This document shows positions 1 to 8,872 of a stretch of 64,000 nucleotides of DNA, in pieces. The first letter of the stretch is position 1. Every line of letters begins with the position of its first letter. The translations under genes were made by a program, and so were the position numbers. The DNA lies in NCBI GenBank assembly GCA_937998355.1, contig CALLDI010000009.1:136358-200357 (forward strand), given 5' to 3'. The notes under the pieces were generated by a model that was not told the origin of the DNA, ran no database searches, and worked only from the letters and a program-made list of their open reading frames with translations. Origin of the DNA: an uncultured Eggerthella sp. (lineage in GTDB: Bacteria; Actinomycetota; Coriobacteriia; Coriobacteriales; Eggerthellaceae).

Positions 1-305
1 AGAAGCTTCGCGTTCGCGCCAACATGGGCCGTTCCAAGATCGTCGAAAGCGAGGGCGTGCTCATGCAAGTACACCCCAAGCTCTTCATCATGGAGGTGAA
101 GCGCAAGCGTGGCGCTGCAGCCCGTCAATCCTATCAGTATGTCGACATCCTTACCGGCATGGTGGAGCTCAGCCAGAATGGCGAAGCATTGTTCGGTCCC
201 TTCATCGACGAGATCGAACCAGAAGACGTGCTTGTCCCTGTAGTTGCCGACGCTCAGACTGAAACCGCTCAGACACTGGAGGCACAGCCGCTTCCCGTGC
301 TCTAG
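1..305 (+). CDS. veg: Veg-like protein (DUF1021), 5' end outside the window
   Basis: This is the 3' part of a small Veg-family gene. The reading frame is already open at base 3 and reads KLRVRANMGRSKIVESEGVL, which lines up with the Veg core pattern (basic strand, Ala-Asn, Gly-Arg, then an 'S/EG-hydrophobic' step), followed by a Tyr-x-Tyr-x-Asp-Ile-Leu-Thr segment typical of the family. The ATG at base 24 lies inside the conserved core, so the true start is upstream of the window. After the core there is a short acidic, proline-containing tail of about 35 residues. In Bacillus, Veg promotes biofilm matrix gene expression through SinR; whether that holds here is unknown. A hairpin terminator follows the gene. 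Identification is from sequence pattern only and is fairly sure. Confidence 0.75.
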   Translation, partial: KLRVRANMGRSKIVESEGVLMQVHPKLFIMEVKRKRGAAARQSYQYVDILTGMVELSQNGEALFGPFIDEIEPEDVLVPVVADAQTETAQTLEAQPLPVL

Positions 306-366
306 TTCATCGGTCGCTGTCATCGCAAGAAGTCAGCGCCGTGTCGCGAAGACACATGTTGCAACG

Positions 367-407
367 AAAAGATCGCCCTGTATGTTCATCGCATACAGGG
401 CGATCTT
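367..407. terminator. Bidirectional terminator between veg and galU
   Basis: A 14-base-pair perfect stem (371-384 with 392-405, loop of 7) is flanked by an A-run on the left and a short T-run on the right. It sits between the convergent veg (+) and galU (-) genes, so it can serve both. Confidence 0.8.
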
Positions 408-473
408 CATATCCCATCAGTATATCTTCGAGCGCTCACCACTCTTCAGGTGCACTCATCACAACATGAAGCA

Positions 474-1289
474 CTACTCATTCTTCATGCGCGCATACAA
501 GCGATTGTTCGTATCGAGCCAGCTTTCGATCGTGCCGGTATCGAAGCCATCCTCTTCATCGATCACGAGTGCGTACATCTCTTCTTCCTTCAGCGCCTCA
601 GCCATTGCATCGGTGAGCTGGATCTCGCCACCTGCACCAGGAGCGACTTCAGCAAGAAGTTCCATAACACGAGGGGAGAGTAGATAGCGCCCGAATACCG
701 CAAGATTCGACGGAGCGTCTTCACACGCAGGCTTCTCGACGAGCGAAGAGACCTTCCATACGTCTTCAGAGAGCTGTTCGCCGTCGATGACTCCGAAACG
801 ATCGACCTGATCTTCCGGCACGGGAAGGACTGCGATCACATTCGCTCCGCCATGCTCGTCAGAGATCTCCTTCATGCGAACGAGCATCTTATTATCTGGC
901 ACGAGCACATCGCCGAGCAGTACGAAGAACGGTTCGCCATCGATCTTATCCGCAGCGCAATGGACTGCATGGCCAAGACCGAGCGGCTGTTCCTGATAAA
1001 CATAGCTGACATTGAGACTACCAGCATGGGCGACCTTATCAGCATAAGAATCTTTGCCACGAGCGCGCAGCTCCGCTTCAAGCTCGGGATCAGGTGTGAA
1101 GTGATCTTCGATCGACTTCTTGTCGTGGCTGTTGATGATGATGACCTCGTCAGCACCTGAAGCGAGACCTTCTTCGACCACGTACTGAATAGCGGGCTTA
1201 TCCACGACCAAGAGCATCTCTTTTGGCTGAGCTTTCGTAGCAGGAAGGAACCGACTTCCAAGACCAGCAGCGGGGATAAGAGCTTTCAT
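474..1289 (-). CDS. galU: UTP--glucose-1-phosphate uridylyltransferase
   Basis: GalU makes UDP-glucose from UTP and glucose-1-phosphate for cell-envelope glycans and galactose use, in the cytoplasm. The 271-residue product opens with the nucleotidyltransferase signature MKALIPAAGLGSRFLPATKA, followed by the KEML...DKPAIQYVVEE segment and a VEKP motif past the middle, all classic for bacterial GalU. It is slightly shorter than the usual 290-300 residues. The ATG has a GAGG ribosome-binding site eight bases upstream. It is a single gene, convergent with veg and downstream of a 440-base gap beyond the rpsT terminator. On its coding strand an extended -10 (TGATAAGAT, about 1334-1342) is a possible promoter, with no good -35. 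Confidence 0.93.
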   Translation of the reverse strand: MKALIPAAGLGSRFLPATKAQPKEMLLVVDKPAIQYVVEEGLASGADEVIIINSHDKKSIEDHFTPDPELEAELRARGKDSYADKVAHAGSLNVSYVYQEQPLGLGHAVHCAADKIDGEPFFVLLGDVLVPDNKMLVRMKEISDEHGGANVIAVLPVPEDQVDRFGVIDGEQLSEDVWKVSSLVEKPACEDAPSNLAVFGRYLLSPRVMELLAEVAPGAGGEIQLTDAMAEALKEEEMYALVIDEEDGFDTGTIESWLDTNNRLYARMKNE

Positions 1290-1734
1290 GTACTACCTCG
1301 TTAAAACATCGATGTATTGCACTGTTGTTATCTTATCAAAACAAGCACTGGGCTGTTGTGGTTACGGACAAGAGGGTAGAGATACCTCGGTCGAAATACG
1401 TGAAGAGCATGCTTGCAGTGATAATGCGATTTTTTGCAAGAAATATGCGTTCGTACGCACACTACGAAAAACTTGATGATGCGTGAACAGGACTTTTGTA
1501 TATCGATATCGTAAACGATAAGCCAGATTTCTCTAAGACAGCTTTGAATCGCATGATTTTGTGCGTACAATCGGCAATTTCAAGCAAAAAATCGCTGCGA
1601 GGCTGCAAAAACGAACTTGTAAGTTATCGATTCATGAGTTGATAATTTGAAAATGCCAAGTTGATCGAACTGAATAAAAACGGGGGTACGACCAAAGTAA
1701 CGCTGTTTTGCGAGCAGCTCGTCTTACCTTAGGA
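1290..1734. other. AT-rich intergenic region with no gene seen
   Basis: About 445 bases between the galU start and the rpsT terminator. It is visibly poorer in GC than its surroundings and has only short open frames (62 and 80 codons) without ribosome-binding sites or familiar motifs. A possible extended -10 for galU lies at about 1334-1342 on the minus strand. Short inverted repeats occur, for example TATCG at 1501 with CGATA at 1515. I recognise no RNA family in it. Confidence 0.5.
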
Positions 1735-1762
1735 CAAAAAGAAACCCGGCACGAAGCCGGGC
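1735..1762 (-). terminator. Terminator of rpsT
   Basis: On the minus strand a GC-rich stem (1761-1756 with 1750-1745, loop TTCGT) is followed by TTTCTTTTT. It lies about 45 bases after the rpsT stop codon. Confidence 0.85.
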
Positions 1763-1804
1763 ACTTTTTCGATATGCGGACGAATCCGATTGAAACTGAA
1801 ATGA

Positions 1805-2368
1805 TTATTCAGCAGTTTCCTCAACAGCTTCTTCGACTGCAGCCTCTTCGGTAGCTTCTTCAGCTGCCGCTTCAGCCTCAGCAGCAGCTGCGGCTTCTTC
1901 TTCTGCAGCGGCAGCAGCTTCAGCTTCTGCTTTTTTCTTCGCAGCAGCAGCCTGCTCTTTCTGAGTCTTCTTGCGACGCTTATCCTTTTCCTTGGAAGCA
2001 GCAGCCATCTCCTCTTTACGAGCAGCCTTCGCAGCAGCCTTCTTGGAGCCGGTCTTAGCGGGAGCTTTCTTCTCCTTGGGCTTATAAGCGGCGATATCTT
2101 CGGGCGTGACGACCGTGTTAGCGAGCTTCATGATGCCAGACTTACGGTTGGCAGCCTGGTTCTTGTGGATGACACCCTTGGTGACAGCACGATCGAGCAG
2201 ACGGCATGCGTTGAGCGCAGCAGCATAAGCCTCTGCACCGTTCTTAGCCTCTACTGCCTCGTGGACTGCGCGGGTAGCGGTCTTGAGTTCAGAACGAACT
2301 GCGCGATTGCGCAGACGTGCTTTTTCATTCGTAATGATTCGCTTCTTTTGACTTTTGATGTTCGCCAC
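1805..2368 (-). CDS. rpsT: 30S ribosomal protein bS20 with a long C-terminal tail
   Basis: S20 binds 16S rRNA in the body of the small subunit. Residues 1-85 are a clear S20: start MANIKSQKKR, then the ITNEKARLRNRAVRSELKT helix and a VIHKNQAANRKSGI segment. S20 is normally about 85-90 residues; this product has 187. The extra 90-100 residues are first Lys/Ala/Pro-rich and then almost wholly Ala and Glu, so the tail is basic then strongly acidic and is predicted helical or disordered. The start is a GTG with a strong GGAGG site. It is divergent from lepA and ends at its own terminator. The tail is in frame and uninterrupted, so it is not a sequencing joint that I can see. Confidence 0.93.
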   Translation of the reverse strand: MANIKSQKKRIITNEKARLRNRAVRSELKTATRAVHEAVEAKNGAEAYAAALNACRLLDRAVTKGVIHKNQAANRKSGIMKLANTVVTPEDIAAYKPKEKKAPAKTGSKKAAAKAARKEEMAAASKEKDKRRKKTQKEQAAAAKKKAEAEAAAAAEEEAAAAAEAEAAAEEATEEAAVEEAVEETAE

Positions 2369-2541
2369 GTTTTATCCTCCATTGAATTACAAGTTGTAGA
2401 CGAAAGCCTTAGAATCGTAACATAACTTCTTTCGCAGGTGTAGTGCTGGTCGATAAATTATTTGCCAAGGCAGCATACCGATGGTCGGATGGGTTAGAAT
2501 CGTATCTTGCCCTTTTCCGACATAAGAAACGCACGTTCGTT

Positions 2542-2550
2542 TGATACTAT
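2542..2550 (+). promoter_or_regulatory. Likely lepA promoter (extended -10)
   Basis: TGATACTAT is an extended -10 (TGnTACTAT) with no good -35. Its start point would fall near 2557, about 30 bases before the chosen lepA ATG and downstream of an alternative TTG at 2541, which supports the shorter start. Confidence 0.45.
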
Positions 2551-2585
2551 CGTGCGCATCATCATATCGAAGAACGAGAGAGCAC

Positions 2586-4391
2586 ATGTCGATCGACCCT
2601 AAACATATCCGTAACTTCTCGATCATTGCGCATATCGACCACGGCAAGTCGACGCTTTCGGATCGCATCCTCGAGCTCACTGACACCGTATCGTCACGCG
2701 ACATGAAAGAACAATTGCTGGATTCGATGGAGATCGAACGCGAGCGCGGCATCACCATCAAGAGCCAAGCGGTGCGCGTCGATTATCGCGCCGAAGATGA
2801 CGAACTCTATCATTTCAATCTCATCGACACCCCGGGACATGTCGACTTTACCTATGAGGTCTCCCGCTCGCTGGCAGCCTGCGAAGGCGCGGTGCTCGTA
2901 GTGGACGCGACCCAAGGCGTGGAGGCGCAGACCGTCGCGAACGCCATGATGGCCATGAACGCGAACTTGGAGATCATCCCGCTCATCAACAAGATTGACC
3001 TTCCCGCAGCAGATCCCGAACGCGTGCGCGCCGAGATCGAAGACGTGCTCGCGATCCCTGCAGACGACGCCATCCTGGCCAGCGGCAAGACGGGCGAGGG
3101 TATCGCCGACCTGCTCGAATCGATCGTCTACAACATCCCTGCGCCCGTAGGAAAGAGCGAAGCGCCTCTGCGCGCGCTCATCTTCGACTCGTATTTCGAT
3201 GCCTATCGCGGCGTGGTCGCGCTCGTGCGCATCGTGGATGGCTCGCTCGAGAAGGGTCAAGAGATCCGCATGATGGCGACGAACGCTACCACGCTCGTCG
3301 AAGAAGCGGGCGTGCGCAAGCCGGTGGAAGTTCCCGTCGAATCGTTGGGCGTGGGTGAGGTCGGTTACTTGGTCACCGGTCTCAAGGACCCTGCTCAAGT
3401 GAAGGTCGGCGACACCATCACCGACGCTGTAGGAGGCTGCGAAGAGCCGCTTCCTGGCTATCGCGATGTGAAGCCGATGGTGTTCACGGGCTTGTTCCCG
3501 ATCGACGGCGATCAGTACGAACCGTTGAAAGATGCGCTCGAGAAGCTCTCCCTGAACGACCCGGCGCTCATCTACGAGGCAGAGACCTCGCACGCGCTCG
3601 GCTTCGGCTTTCGCGTGGGCTTTCTCGGTCTTTTGCATATGGAGGTCATCAAGGAACGACTCGAACGCGAATTCGGGCTCGACCTGCTGGCCACCGCGCC
3701 CTCCGTGGAATACCATGTCTATAAGAGCAACGGCGAGATGATCTCGCTCCACTCGCCGCAAGACATGCCCGACGCATCCGAGATCGACCACATCGAAGAG
3801 CCGTACTTGAAGGCGAAGATCCTCATCCCGCCCGATTACGTGGGCGCGGTCATGGATCTCACCGTCGCACGTCGCGGTAACTTCATCACGATGAACTATC
3901 TGTCCACCACCACGGTCGAGATGCTCTGGGAGATCCCGCTCTCCGAATTGATCATGGACTACTTCGACCAGCTGAAGAGCAGGACGAAGGGATACGCCTC
4001 GCTCGACTACGACTTCGACGATTATAAGACCTCGAAGCTCGTGAAGCTCGATATCCTGCTGGCAGGCAAGCCCATCGACGCGCTCTCCTTCATCGTTCAC
4101 AACGACAAAGCCTACGATCGTGGTCGCGTGCTGGTCGAGAAACTCAAGGGCATCATCCCGCGTCAACAGTTCGAGATCCCCATCCAGGCAGCCGTCGGCT
4201 CGCGCGTGCTCTCGCGTCAGACCGTACGTGCGATGCGCAAGGACGTGCTCGCGAAATGCTACGGTGGCGACATCACGCGTAAGCGCAAGCTGCTCGAGAA
4301 GCAGAAGCAGGGCAAGAAGCGCATGAAGAGCATCGGTAGCGTGGAAGTGCCGCAGGAAGCCTTCATGGCCATCCTCAAGGTCGACGAATAG
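2586..4391 (+). CDS. lepA: Elongation factor 4 (LepA), back-translocating GTPase
   Basis: EF4 is a ribosome-binding translational GTPase that back-translocates stalled ribosomes and affects 30S assembly. The 601-residue product has the G1 loop AHIDHGKST (15-23), DTPGH (81-85), an NKID G4 motif near 136, and the long family-specific C-terminal domain ending with the lysine-rich KRKRLLEKQKQGKKRMK-type stretch (KRK...KKRMK). I chose the ATG at 2586 because homologues begin just before the KHIRNFSIIAHIDHGKST segment, a GAGAG site precedes it, and a promoter overlaps the longer frame. The gene is followed six bases later by dus and then hemW, forming an operon. Confidence 0.96.
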   Translation: MSIDPKHIRNFSIIAHIDHGKSTLSDRILELTDTVSSRDMKEQLLDSMEIERERGITIKSQAVRVDYRAEDDELYHFNLIDTPGHVDFTYEVSRSLAACEGAVLVVDATQGVEAQTVANAMMAMNANLEIIPLINKIDLPAADPERVRAEIEDVLAIPADDAILASGKTGEGIADLLESIVYNIPAPVGKSEAPLRALIFDSYFDAYRGVVALVRIVDGSLEKGQEIRMMATNATTLVEEAGVRKPVEVPVESLGVGEVGYLVTGLKDPAQVKVGDTITDAVGGCEEPLPGYRDVKPMVFTGLFPIDGDQYEPLKDALEKLSLNDPALIYEAETSHALGFGFRVGFLGLLHMEVIKERLEREFGLDLLATAPSVEYHVYKSNGEMISLHSPQDMPDASEIDHIEEPYLKAKILIPPDYVGAVMDLTVARRGNFITMNYLSTTTVEMLWEIPLSELIMDYFDQLKSRTKGYASLDYDFDDYKTSKLVKLDILLAGKPIDALSFIVHNDKAYDRGRVLVEKLKGIIPRQQFEIPIQAAVGSRVLSRQTVRAMRKDVLAKCYGGDITRKRKLLEKQKQGKKRMKSIGSVEVPQEAFMAILKVDE

Positions 4392-4397
4392 GCGCGC

Positions 4398-5402
4398 ATG
4401 ACCACCTCGAATCTCTACCAAGACCGACGCATCATCCTCGCACCGATGGCAGGCGTCAGCGACGAAGTGTTCCGCGAGATCTGCCTCTCGTATGGCGCGC
4501 AGCTCACCTATACCGAGATGGTCTCTGCCAAAGCGCTCAGCTTCGGCAACGTGAAGACGCGCGATCTGCTCGCGCTCGCACCCTCGGAAGACAAGGTGGT
4601 CGTGCAGATCTTCGGACATGAACCCCGCACCATGGCTGCAGAAGCGGCCGAACTCGAACAAGAGATGGGCGATCGCATCTTCTCCTTCGATATCAATATG
4701 GGATGTCCCGCGCGCAAGATCGCGGGGAAGGGAGACGGCTCTGCGCTCATGCGCGATCCGCGCTTAGCAGGCAAGATCGTCGAAGAGATGGTGCGAACGG
4801 TGAAGCTGCCCGTCACCGTGAAGATGCGCCGCGGATTCGAGATGGGGCACGAGACCGCCCCAGAACTGGCACATATCGTACAAGAATCAGGCGCTTCGGC
4901 GGTCGCTGTGCACGGGCGATTCGCACAGCAGTTCTACCAAGGAGAAGCCTGCTGGGATACCATCGCGCGCGTGAAGGAGCGCATTTCGATCCCAGTAGTG
5001 GGAAACGGCGATATCACTTCGGGCGAGCGGGCTCATGCGATGCTCGAGCAGACCGGATGCGACGCGCTCATGGTAGGACGCGGCGCTGAAGGCAACCCTT
5101 GGATATTCGAAGATATCGCGACCTATCTCGAAACGGGCGATGCGATGCCAGTGCCATCCGCAGAACAACGTATCGCGGTCGCGCTCGATCACGCACGCAT
5201 GCTCGCCGATCGCTATCACGACAACATCGTGAAGATGCGCAAGCACGCGATGTGGTATCTGCGTGGCTTGTACGGCGCATCTACTGCCCGTCGTGCGATC
5301 AACGATGCGGTGACCTTCGACGATTTCAAGGCCATCTTCGAAGCGGTGTTGGCCAAGCAGCCCGCAGAAGACGGGACCAACGAGGACGAGGTGCGATCAT
5401 GA
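4398..5402 (+). CDS. dusB: tRNA-dihydrouridine synthase (DusB/NifR3 family)
   Basis: A flavin enzyme reducing uridines in the tRNA D-loop with NADPH. The 334-residue product shows the PMAGVSD start of the TIM barrel (16-22), the catalytic cysteine in DINMGCPARKI (C103), the KMRRGF substrate-phosphate segment, VHGRFAQQFY and the GNGDI and MVGRGAEGNPW motifs that mark DusB-type enzymes. It lies six bases after lepA and its stop overlaps the hemW start in ATGA, so the three are likely co-translated. The exact Dus subfamily is inferred from motif pattern, not from a tree. Confidence 0.92.
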   Translation: MTTSNLYQDRRIILAPMAGVSDEVFREICLSYGAQLTYTEMVSAKALSFGNVKTRDLLALAPSEDKVVVQIFGHEPRTMAAEAAELEQEMGDRIFSFDINMGCPARKIAGKGDGSALMRDPRLAGKIVEEMVRTVKLPVTVKMRRGFEMGHETAPELAHIVQESGASAVAVHGRFAQQFYQGEACWDTIARVKERISIPVVGNGDITSGERAHAMLEQTGCDALMVGRGAEGNPWIFEDIATYLETGDAMPVPSAEQRIAVALDHARMLADRYHDNIVKMRKHAMWYLRGLYGASTARRAINDAVTFDDFKAIFEAVLAKQPAEDGTNEDEVRS

Positions 5403-6559
5403 GCCTTCCCGGTGGCGACGTGCTCGAAGGGCAAGAGCCGTATCGGGCGCTCTATCTGCATATCCCATTCTGCAAGAGCAAGTGCGCCTACTGCGATTTC
5501 GAAAGCGAAGCGTGCCTACAGGACGATGAGCGCATCGAAAGCTACATCGATGATCTCATCCTTCAGATCCGCCAGGCCTCCCGCGCCGATCTGCTCGGCT
5601 CGCTCGAGACGGTCTACATCGGCGGTGGAACGCCGACCCACATCGGCAACAAGCAACTGAGCCGTCTGCTCTACGCGCTCTCGTTATCCACGCATCTCAC
5701 GCCCGAGATCGAATGCACGCTCGAGGTGAACCCTGAAAGCCTGACCGAAGCGATGGTGAAGGACCTGTTCGCGCTCGGCGTGACACGCCTTTCCATCGGC
5801 GTGCAATCTTTCGATGACGATCTTCTGCGGACGCTCGGACGTGCGCACGATGCGCACATGGCAAAAGAAGCGATCGAACGGGCGAAGATCCGCTTCGACG
5901 ATATCAGCATCGATCTGATGTGTGGGCTCCCTGGTCAAACGATGGAGAGCTTCCTCGATTCGCTCAAGACCGCGCTCGATCTTGACGTTGCTCATATCAG
6001 CATCTATCCGCTCATGATCGAAGAAGGAACGCCGCTGAGACGCCTCATGGATGATTCAGCATTCCAGGAGAGCGAGGAGGAGCTTTCAGACTCAGCTGCT
6101 GAGATGATGGTGGCGGCCGAGCGCCTGCTCGAAGAACACGGCTATCACCGCTACGAAGTGGCGAGCTACGCGCGTGATGGCCATGAATGCCGCCATAACG
6201 AAGCGTACTGGACGGGCAAGCCTTATCTTGGCATCGGCTCCGCTGCAGTGACGATGAAGCAGAACGACCAGGTGCGCATGCGCGTGCGCGAACAAGAAGT
6301 GCAAGAGACGCTCGATGCCACCGAAGCGCTGGTCGAGGATCTGATGCTCGGGATGCGCATGAGCAGGGGAGTCGCTCGCGAGCAGGTCGAAGCGGCAAAT
6401 GCGTTGGTCCCTGGCGCGCTCGCCACGTTCCAGAAACTCGAAGCAGATGGCTACGTGTTCGAAGAGCAGGGGCGATTCAAGCCGACGCAGAAAGGATGGC
6501 TCTGGGGAAACGTGCTCTACGGCACGATCCTCGATCTGGCCGATCGTGACGAGCAGTGA
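5399..6559 (+). CDS. hemW: Radical SAM heme chaperone HemW
   Basis: HemW is a coproporphyrinogen-oxidase-like radical SAM protein that binds and delivers heme; it is not itself an oxidase. The 386-residue product has LYLHIPFCKSKCAYCDF, containing the CxxxCxxC cluster-binding motif, then VYIGGGTPT, the SIGVQSF segment and the GLPGQT motif. It ends with the HemN C-terminal domain (GLGIGSAA-like region and the basic GRFKPTQKG step). The frame is open further upstream to 5099 but that part is shadow of dus; the ATG at 5399 overlaps the dus stop. It often accompanies hrcA-dnaJ, which follow here after a CIRCE element. Confidence 0.93.
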   Translation: MSLPGGDVLEGQEPYRALYLHIPFCKSKCAYCDFESEACLQDDERIESYIDDLILQIRQASRADLLGSLETVYIGGGTPTHIGNKQLSRLLYALSLSTHLTPEIECTLEVNPESLTEAMVKDLFALGVTRLSIGVQSFDDDLLRTLGRAHDAHMAKEAIERAKIRFDDISIDLMCGLPGQTMESFLDSLKTALDLDVAHISIYPLMIEEGTPLRRLMDDSAFQESEEELSDSAAEMMVAAERLLEEHGYHRYEVASYARDGHECRHNEAYWTGKPYLGIGSAAVTMKQNDQVRMRVREQEVQETLDATEALVEDLMLGMRMSRGVAREQVEAANALVPGALATFQKLEADGYVFEEQGRFKPTQKGWLWGNVLYGTILDLADRDEQ

Positions 6560-6638
6560 TCGCGCCCACATCCGCCAGCATTCGATCACGACCATATAAG
6601 TAGATAAGCTACCGATAACGTTTTTGTTCTGTGGAGAA

Positions 6639-6665
6639 TTAGCACTCACGTTTCCCGACTGCTAA
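6639..6665 (+). promoter_or_regulatory. CIRCE operator (HrcA binding site) upstream of hrcA
   Basis: TTAGCACTC, nine bases, GACTGCTAA: the CIRCE inverted repeat with one change from consensus (GAGTGCTAA). It lies 26 bases before the hrcA start, so HrcA should repress its own operon. A possible promoter (TTAGCA at 6639, TAAAAT at 6663-6668, spacer 18) overlaps the operator. Confidence 0.9.
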
Positions 6666-6691
6666 AATGCCTTGAGTGACGAAGGAGGCCC

Positions 6692-7714
6692 GTGCTATCA
6701 GATAGAAGACAGATCGTGCTCAAGATGCTCATCAACGAGTACATCGCGCATGCGCTTCCCATCGGATCGCGCACGCTGATCGACCGCTATCATCTCGACA
6801 TCAGCTCAGCCACCGTGCGAAACGAGCTCTCGCATCTCGAGGACGCGGGCTATCTCACCTCGCCGCACACCTCAGCTGGTCGTGTGCCGACCGATTTCGG
6901 ATACCGCACGTTCGTGAACGATCTGCTCGAGCACCTTCCCGAAGCGCCGAGCCCCTCCCTGCTCGAAGATCTTTATGCAGATGCCGCCGAACTGGACGAT
7001 CTCCTCGATAAGACCTCGCAGGTGCTGGCGCGCTTCACCAACTGTCTCGCAATGGTGGTGCCGAACACGCTCACCAGCGCCGCTATCATGCGCATCACGC
7101 TCGTACCGCTTTCCACGACGCGCCTGCTCGCCATGGTCGTGAGCGAAGATGGCACCGTCTTCAAGCGCACGATCGAAACGAGCGACGAGATCGACACCGA
7201 ACGCATCGCGACCATCGAGCGCACGCTCAACGAACTCTATGCGGGCTCACCGCTCTCGACCGTGCCCGCGCGCATGGCGAAGAATGAAGATGCGCCCACG
7301 CTCGGGTCCTTGAACGAGACCATGCAAGATCCGCTCTTCCTGCTCGTCGAAGAGGAGATATTCGATTGTTGTGCGCACAGTCGCGCGCATCGCCCTCACA
7401 CGCTCGGCATCTCGCGGCTGCTCGGCCAGCCCGAATTCAGCGATGCCACGCGCGTCTCTCCGCTCATCGAAAAGCTCGAGGACGAGACCATCTTGTTCAA
7501 CCTTTTCAACGAAGCTACTGAAGGTGACCTGCCGCTCATCCGTATCGGTCACGAGAACGGCAGCGATGAACTCTCAGAGATCTCGGTCGTCGCAACACCT
7601 TATTCCAAAGAAGGCGCTCAGGGCATGATCGCCGTCATCGGCCCGACGCGCATGAACTACGAACAAGTCATCAAAGCAGTTCGCGCTGCTCGAACGTTAT
7701 TGCAAGACTCATAA
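6692..7714 (+). CDS. hrcA: Heat-inducible transcription repressor HrcA
   Basis: HrcA binds CIRCE and represses chaperone genes until heat stress titrates GroE. The 340-residue product has the N-terminal winged helix (DRRQIVLKMLINEYI, then SSATVRNELSHLEDAGYL and the HTSAGRVPTDFGYR segment that is nearly invariant in HrcA), a GAF-like middle and a C-terminal IGPTRMNYEQVI motif. The start is GTG with a GGAGG-type site at 6681-6688. Directly upstream is a CIRCE element. It forms an operon with dnaJ (24-base gap) and the genes after it. Genes grpE and dnaK are not in this window. Confidence 0.96.
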   Translation: MLSDRRQIVLKMLINEYIAHALPIGSRTLIDRYHLDISSATVRNELSHLEDAGYLTSPHTSAGRVPTDFGYRTFVNDLLEHLPEAPSPSLLEDLYADAAELDDLLDKTSQVLARFTNCLAMVVPNTLTSAAIMRITLVPLSTTRLLAMVVSEDGTVFKRTIETSDEIDTERIATIERTLNELYAGSPLSTVPARMAKNEDAPTLGSLNETMQDPLFLLVEEEIFDCCAHSRAHRPHTLGISRLLGQPEFSDATRVSPLIEKLEDETILFNLFNEATEGDLPLIRIGHENGSDELSEISVVATPYSKEGAQGMIAVIGPTRMNYEQVIKAVRAARTLLQDS

Positions 7715-7738
7715 GGACCAAGAAAGAGATCGATCCGA

Positions 7739-8863
7739 ATGGCTCAAGACCTATACGAAATTCTCGGCGTCGACAAGACCGCGACCGACGATGAGGTAAA
7801 GAAGGCGTTTCGCAAGAAAGCGCGCACGCTCCATCCCGACGTGAACAAGGAGCCTGATGCCGAAGAGCGCTTCAAGGAACTCAACGAAGCCTACGATGTT
7901 CTGAGCGATCCAGCCAAGCGCAATCATTACGATCGCTTCGGCACGGCACCGGGTTCGAGCGCGGGCGCAGGCTATGTCGACCTCGAAGACCTGTTCGGCG
8001 GCGGGTTCGGCATGGGAGATCTGTTCAGTTCCTTCTTCGGCGGAGGAGCGGGTCGCTCTGCCAGCATCAAGCGCGAAGGTCGTGATATGGGCGTTGGCCT
8101 GCGCGTCACGCTCGAAGAGGTGGCCGCAGGCGTCAAGAAGGAGATCATCTACGATCGCCTCTCTCCGTGCCCTGAATGCGACGGCACGGGTCTTGGTGAA
8201 GATGGGGAAGAGATCACCTGTCCTGAATGTCACGGTCGCGGACGCGTGGTCACGGTCCAGCATACGTTCTTAGGTGATATGCAAGCGGCATCGACCTGTA
8301 CGAACTGTCAGGGTGCCGGCGTGGTCATCGAGAACCCTTGTCCCGAATGCGACGGTCAGGGCAGGATCCCCGATCGTCAGCGTCTTTCGGTCGACATCCC
8401 GGTCGGCATTCACGATGGCCAGCAGCTGCGTCTGAGCGGATATGGCGAAGCGGGCATTCGTGGCGCCGATTCAGGCGATCTTATCGTCACCTGTCGAATC
8501 GATCCGCACGAATTCTTCGAGCGTGACGGCGACGATCTGCACGTCACCACCGTCATCTCGATGGTGCAAGCAGCACTGGGCGCCGACATCGAGATCGAAG
8601 GCATCTTCGAAGACGAACTGGTGAAGGTCCCCATTCCGAGCGGATGTCAGAATGGCCAGGTGGTGCGCGTGCGTGGATACGGCATGCCGCGCTTCAAGGA
8701 CGACGTTCGAGGCGACATGCATGTGCACATCGAAGTGTCGATCCCAACGCGCCTTTCGAAGCGCGAACGCGAGCTGCTCGAAGAGCTGGCTGACGAGATG
8801 GACGAGAACTTCGCAGAGTCGCGCACGCCGCTCGAGAAGCTGCGCAACGCCTTCAATTCGTAA
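7739..8863 (+). CDS. dnaJ: Chaperone DnaJ (type I Hsp40)
   Basis: Co-chaperone that delivers substrates to DnaK and stimulates its ATPase. The 374-residue product has an N-terminal J domain with HPD at 32-34, a Gly/Phe-rich linker (about 75-105), four CxxCxGxG zinc motifs between about 140 and 205 (CPECDGTG, CPECHGRG, CTNCQGAG, CPECDGQG) and two C-terminal substrate-binding domains. All type I elements are intact. It lies 24 bases after hrcA and so is under CIRCE control, and is followed by rsmE nine bases later. The usual prmA gene between dnaJ and rsmE is missing here. Confidence 0.97.
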   Translation: MAQDLYEILGVDKTATDDEVKKAFRKKARTLHPDVNKEPDAEERFKELNEAYDVLSDPAKRNHYDRFGTAPGSSAGAGYVDLEDLFGGGFGMGDLFSSFFGGGAGRSASIKREGRDMGVGLRVTLEEVAAGVKKEIIYDRLSPCPECDGTGLGEDGEEITCPECHGRGRVVTVQHTFLGDMQAASTCTNCQGAGVVIENPCPECDGQGRIPDRQRLSVDIPVGIHDGQQLRLSGYGEAGIRGADSGDLIVTCRIDPHEFFERDGDDLHVTTVISMVQAALGADIEIEGIFEDELVKVPIPSGCQNGQVVRVRGYGMPRFKDDVRGDMHVHIEVSIPTRLSKRERELLEELADEMDENFAESRTPLEKLRNAFNS

Positions 8864-8872
8864 GAACCCGCC

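Noticed and set aside
1328..1570. An 80-codon minus-strand frame in the AT-rich gap
   Set aside because: No ribosome-binding site, odd composition rich in Cys, His and Ile, and no family resemblance.
2694..4661. A 655-codon open frame on the minus strand across lepA and dus
   Set aside because: It is an antisense shadow created by codon bias; it is low-complexity in His, Asp, Arg and Glu, matches no family, and covers two clear genes.
5099..5398. A 100-residue N-terminal extension of HemW
   Set aside because: That part of the frame lies wholly within dus, is Arg-rich shadow, and HemW homologues start just before the YRALYLHIPFC segment.
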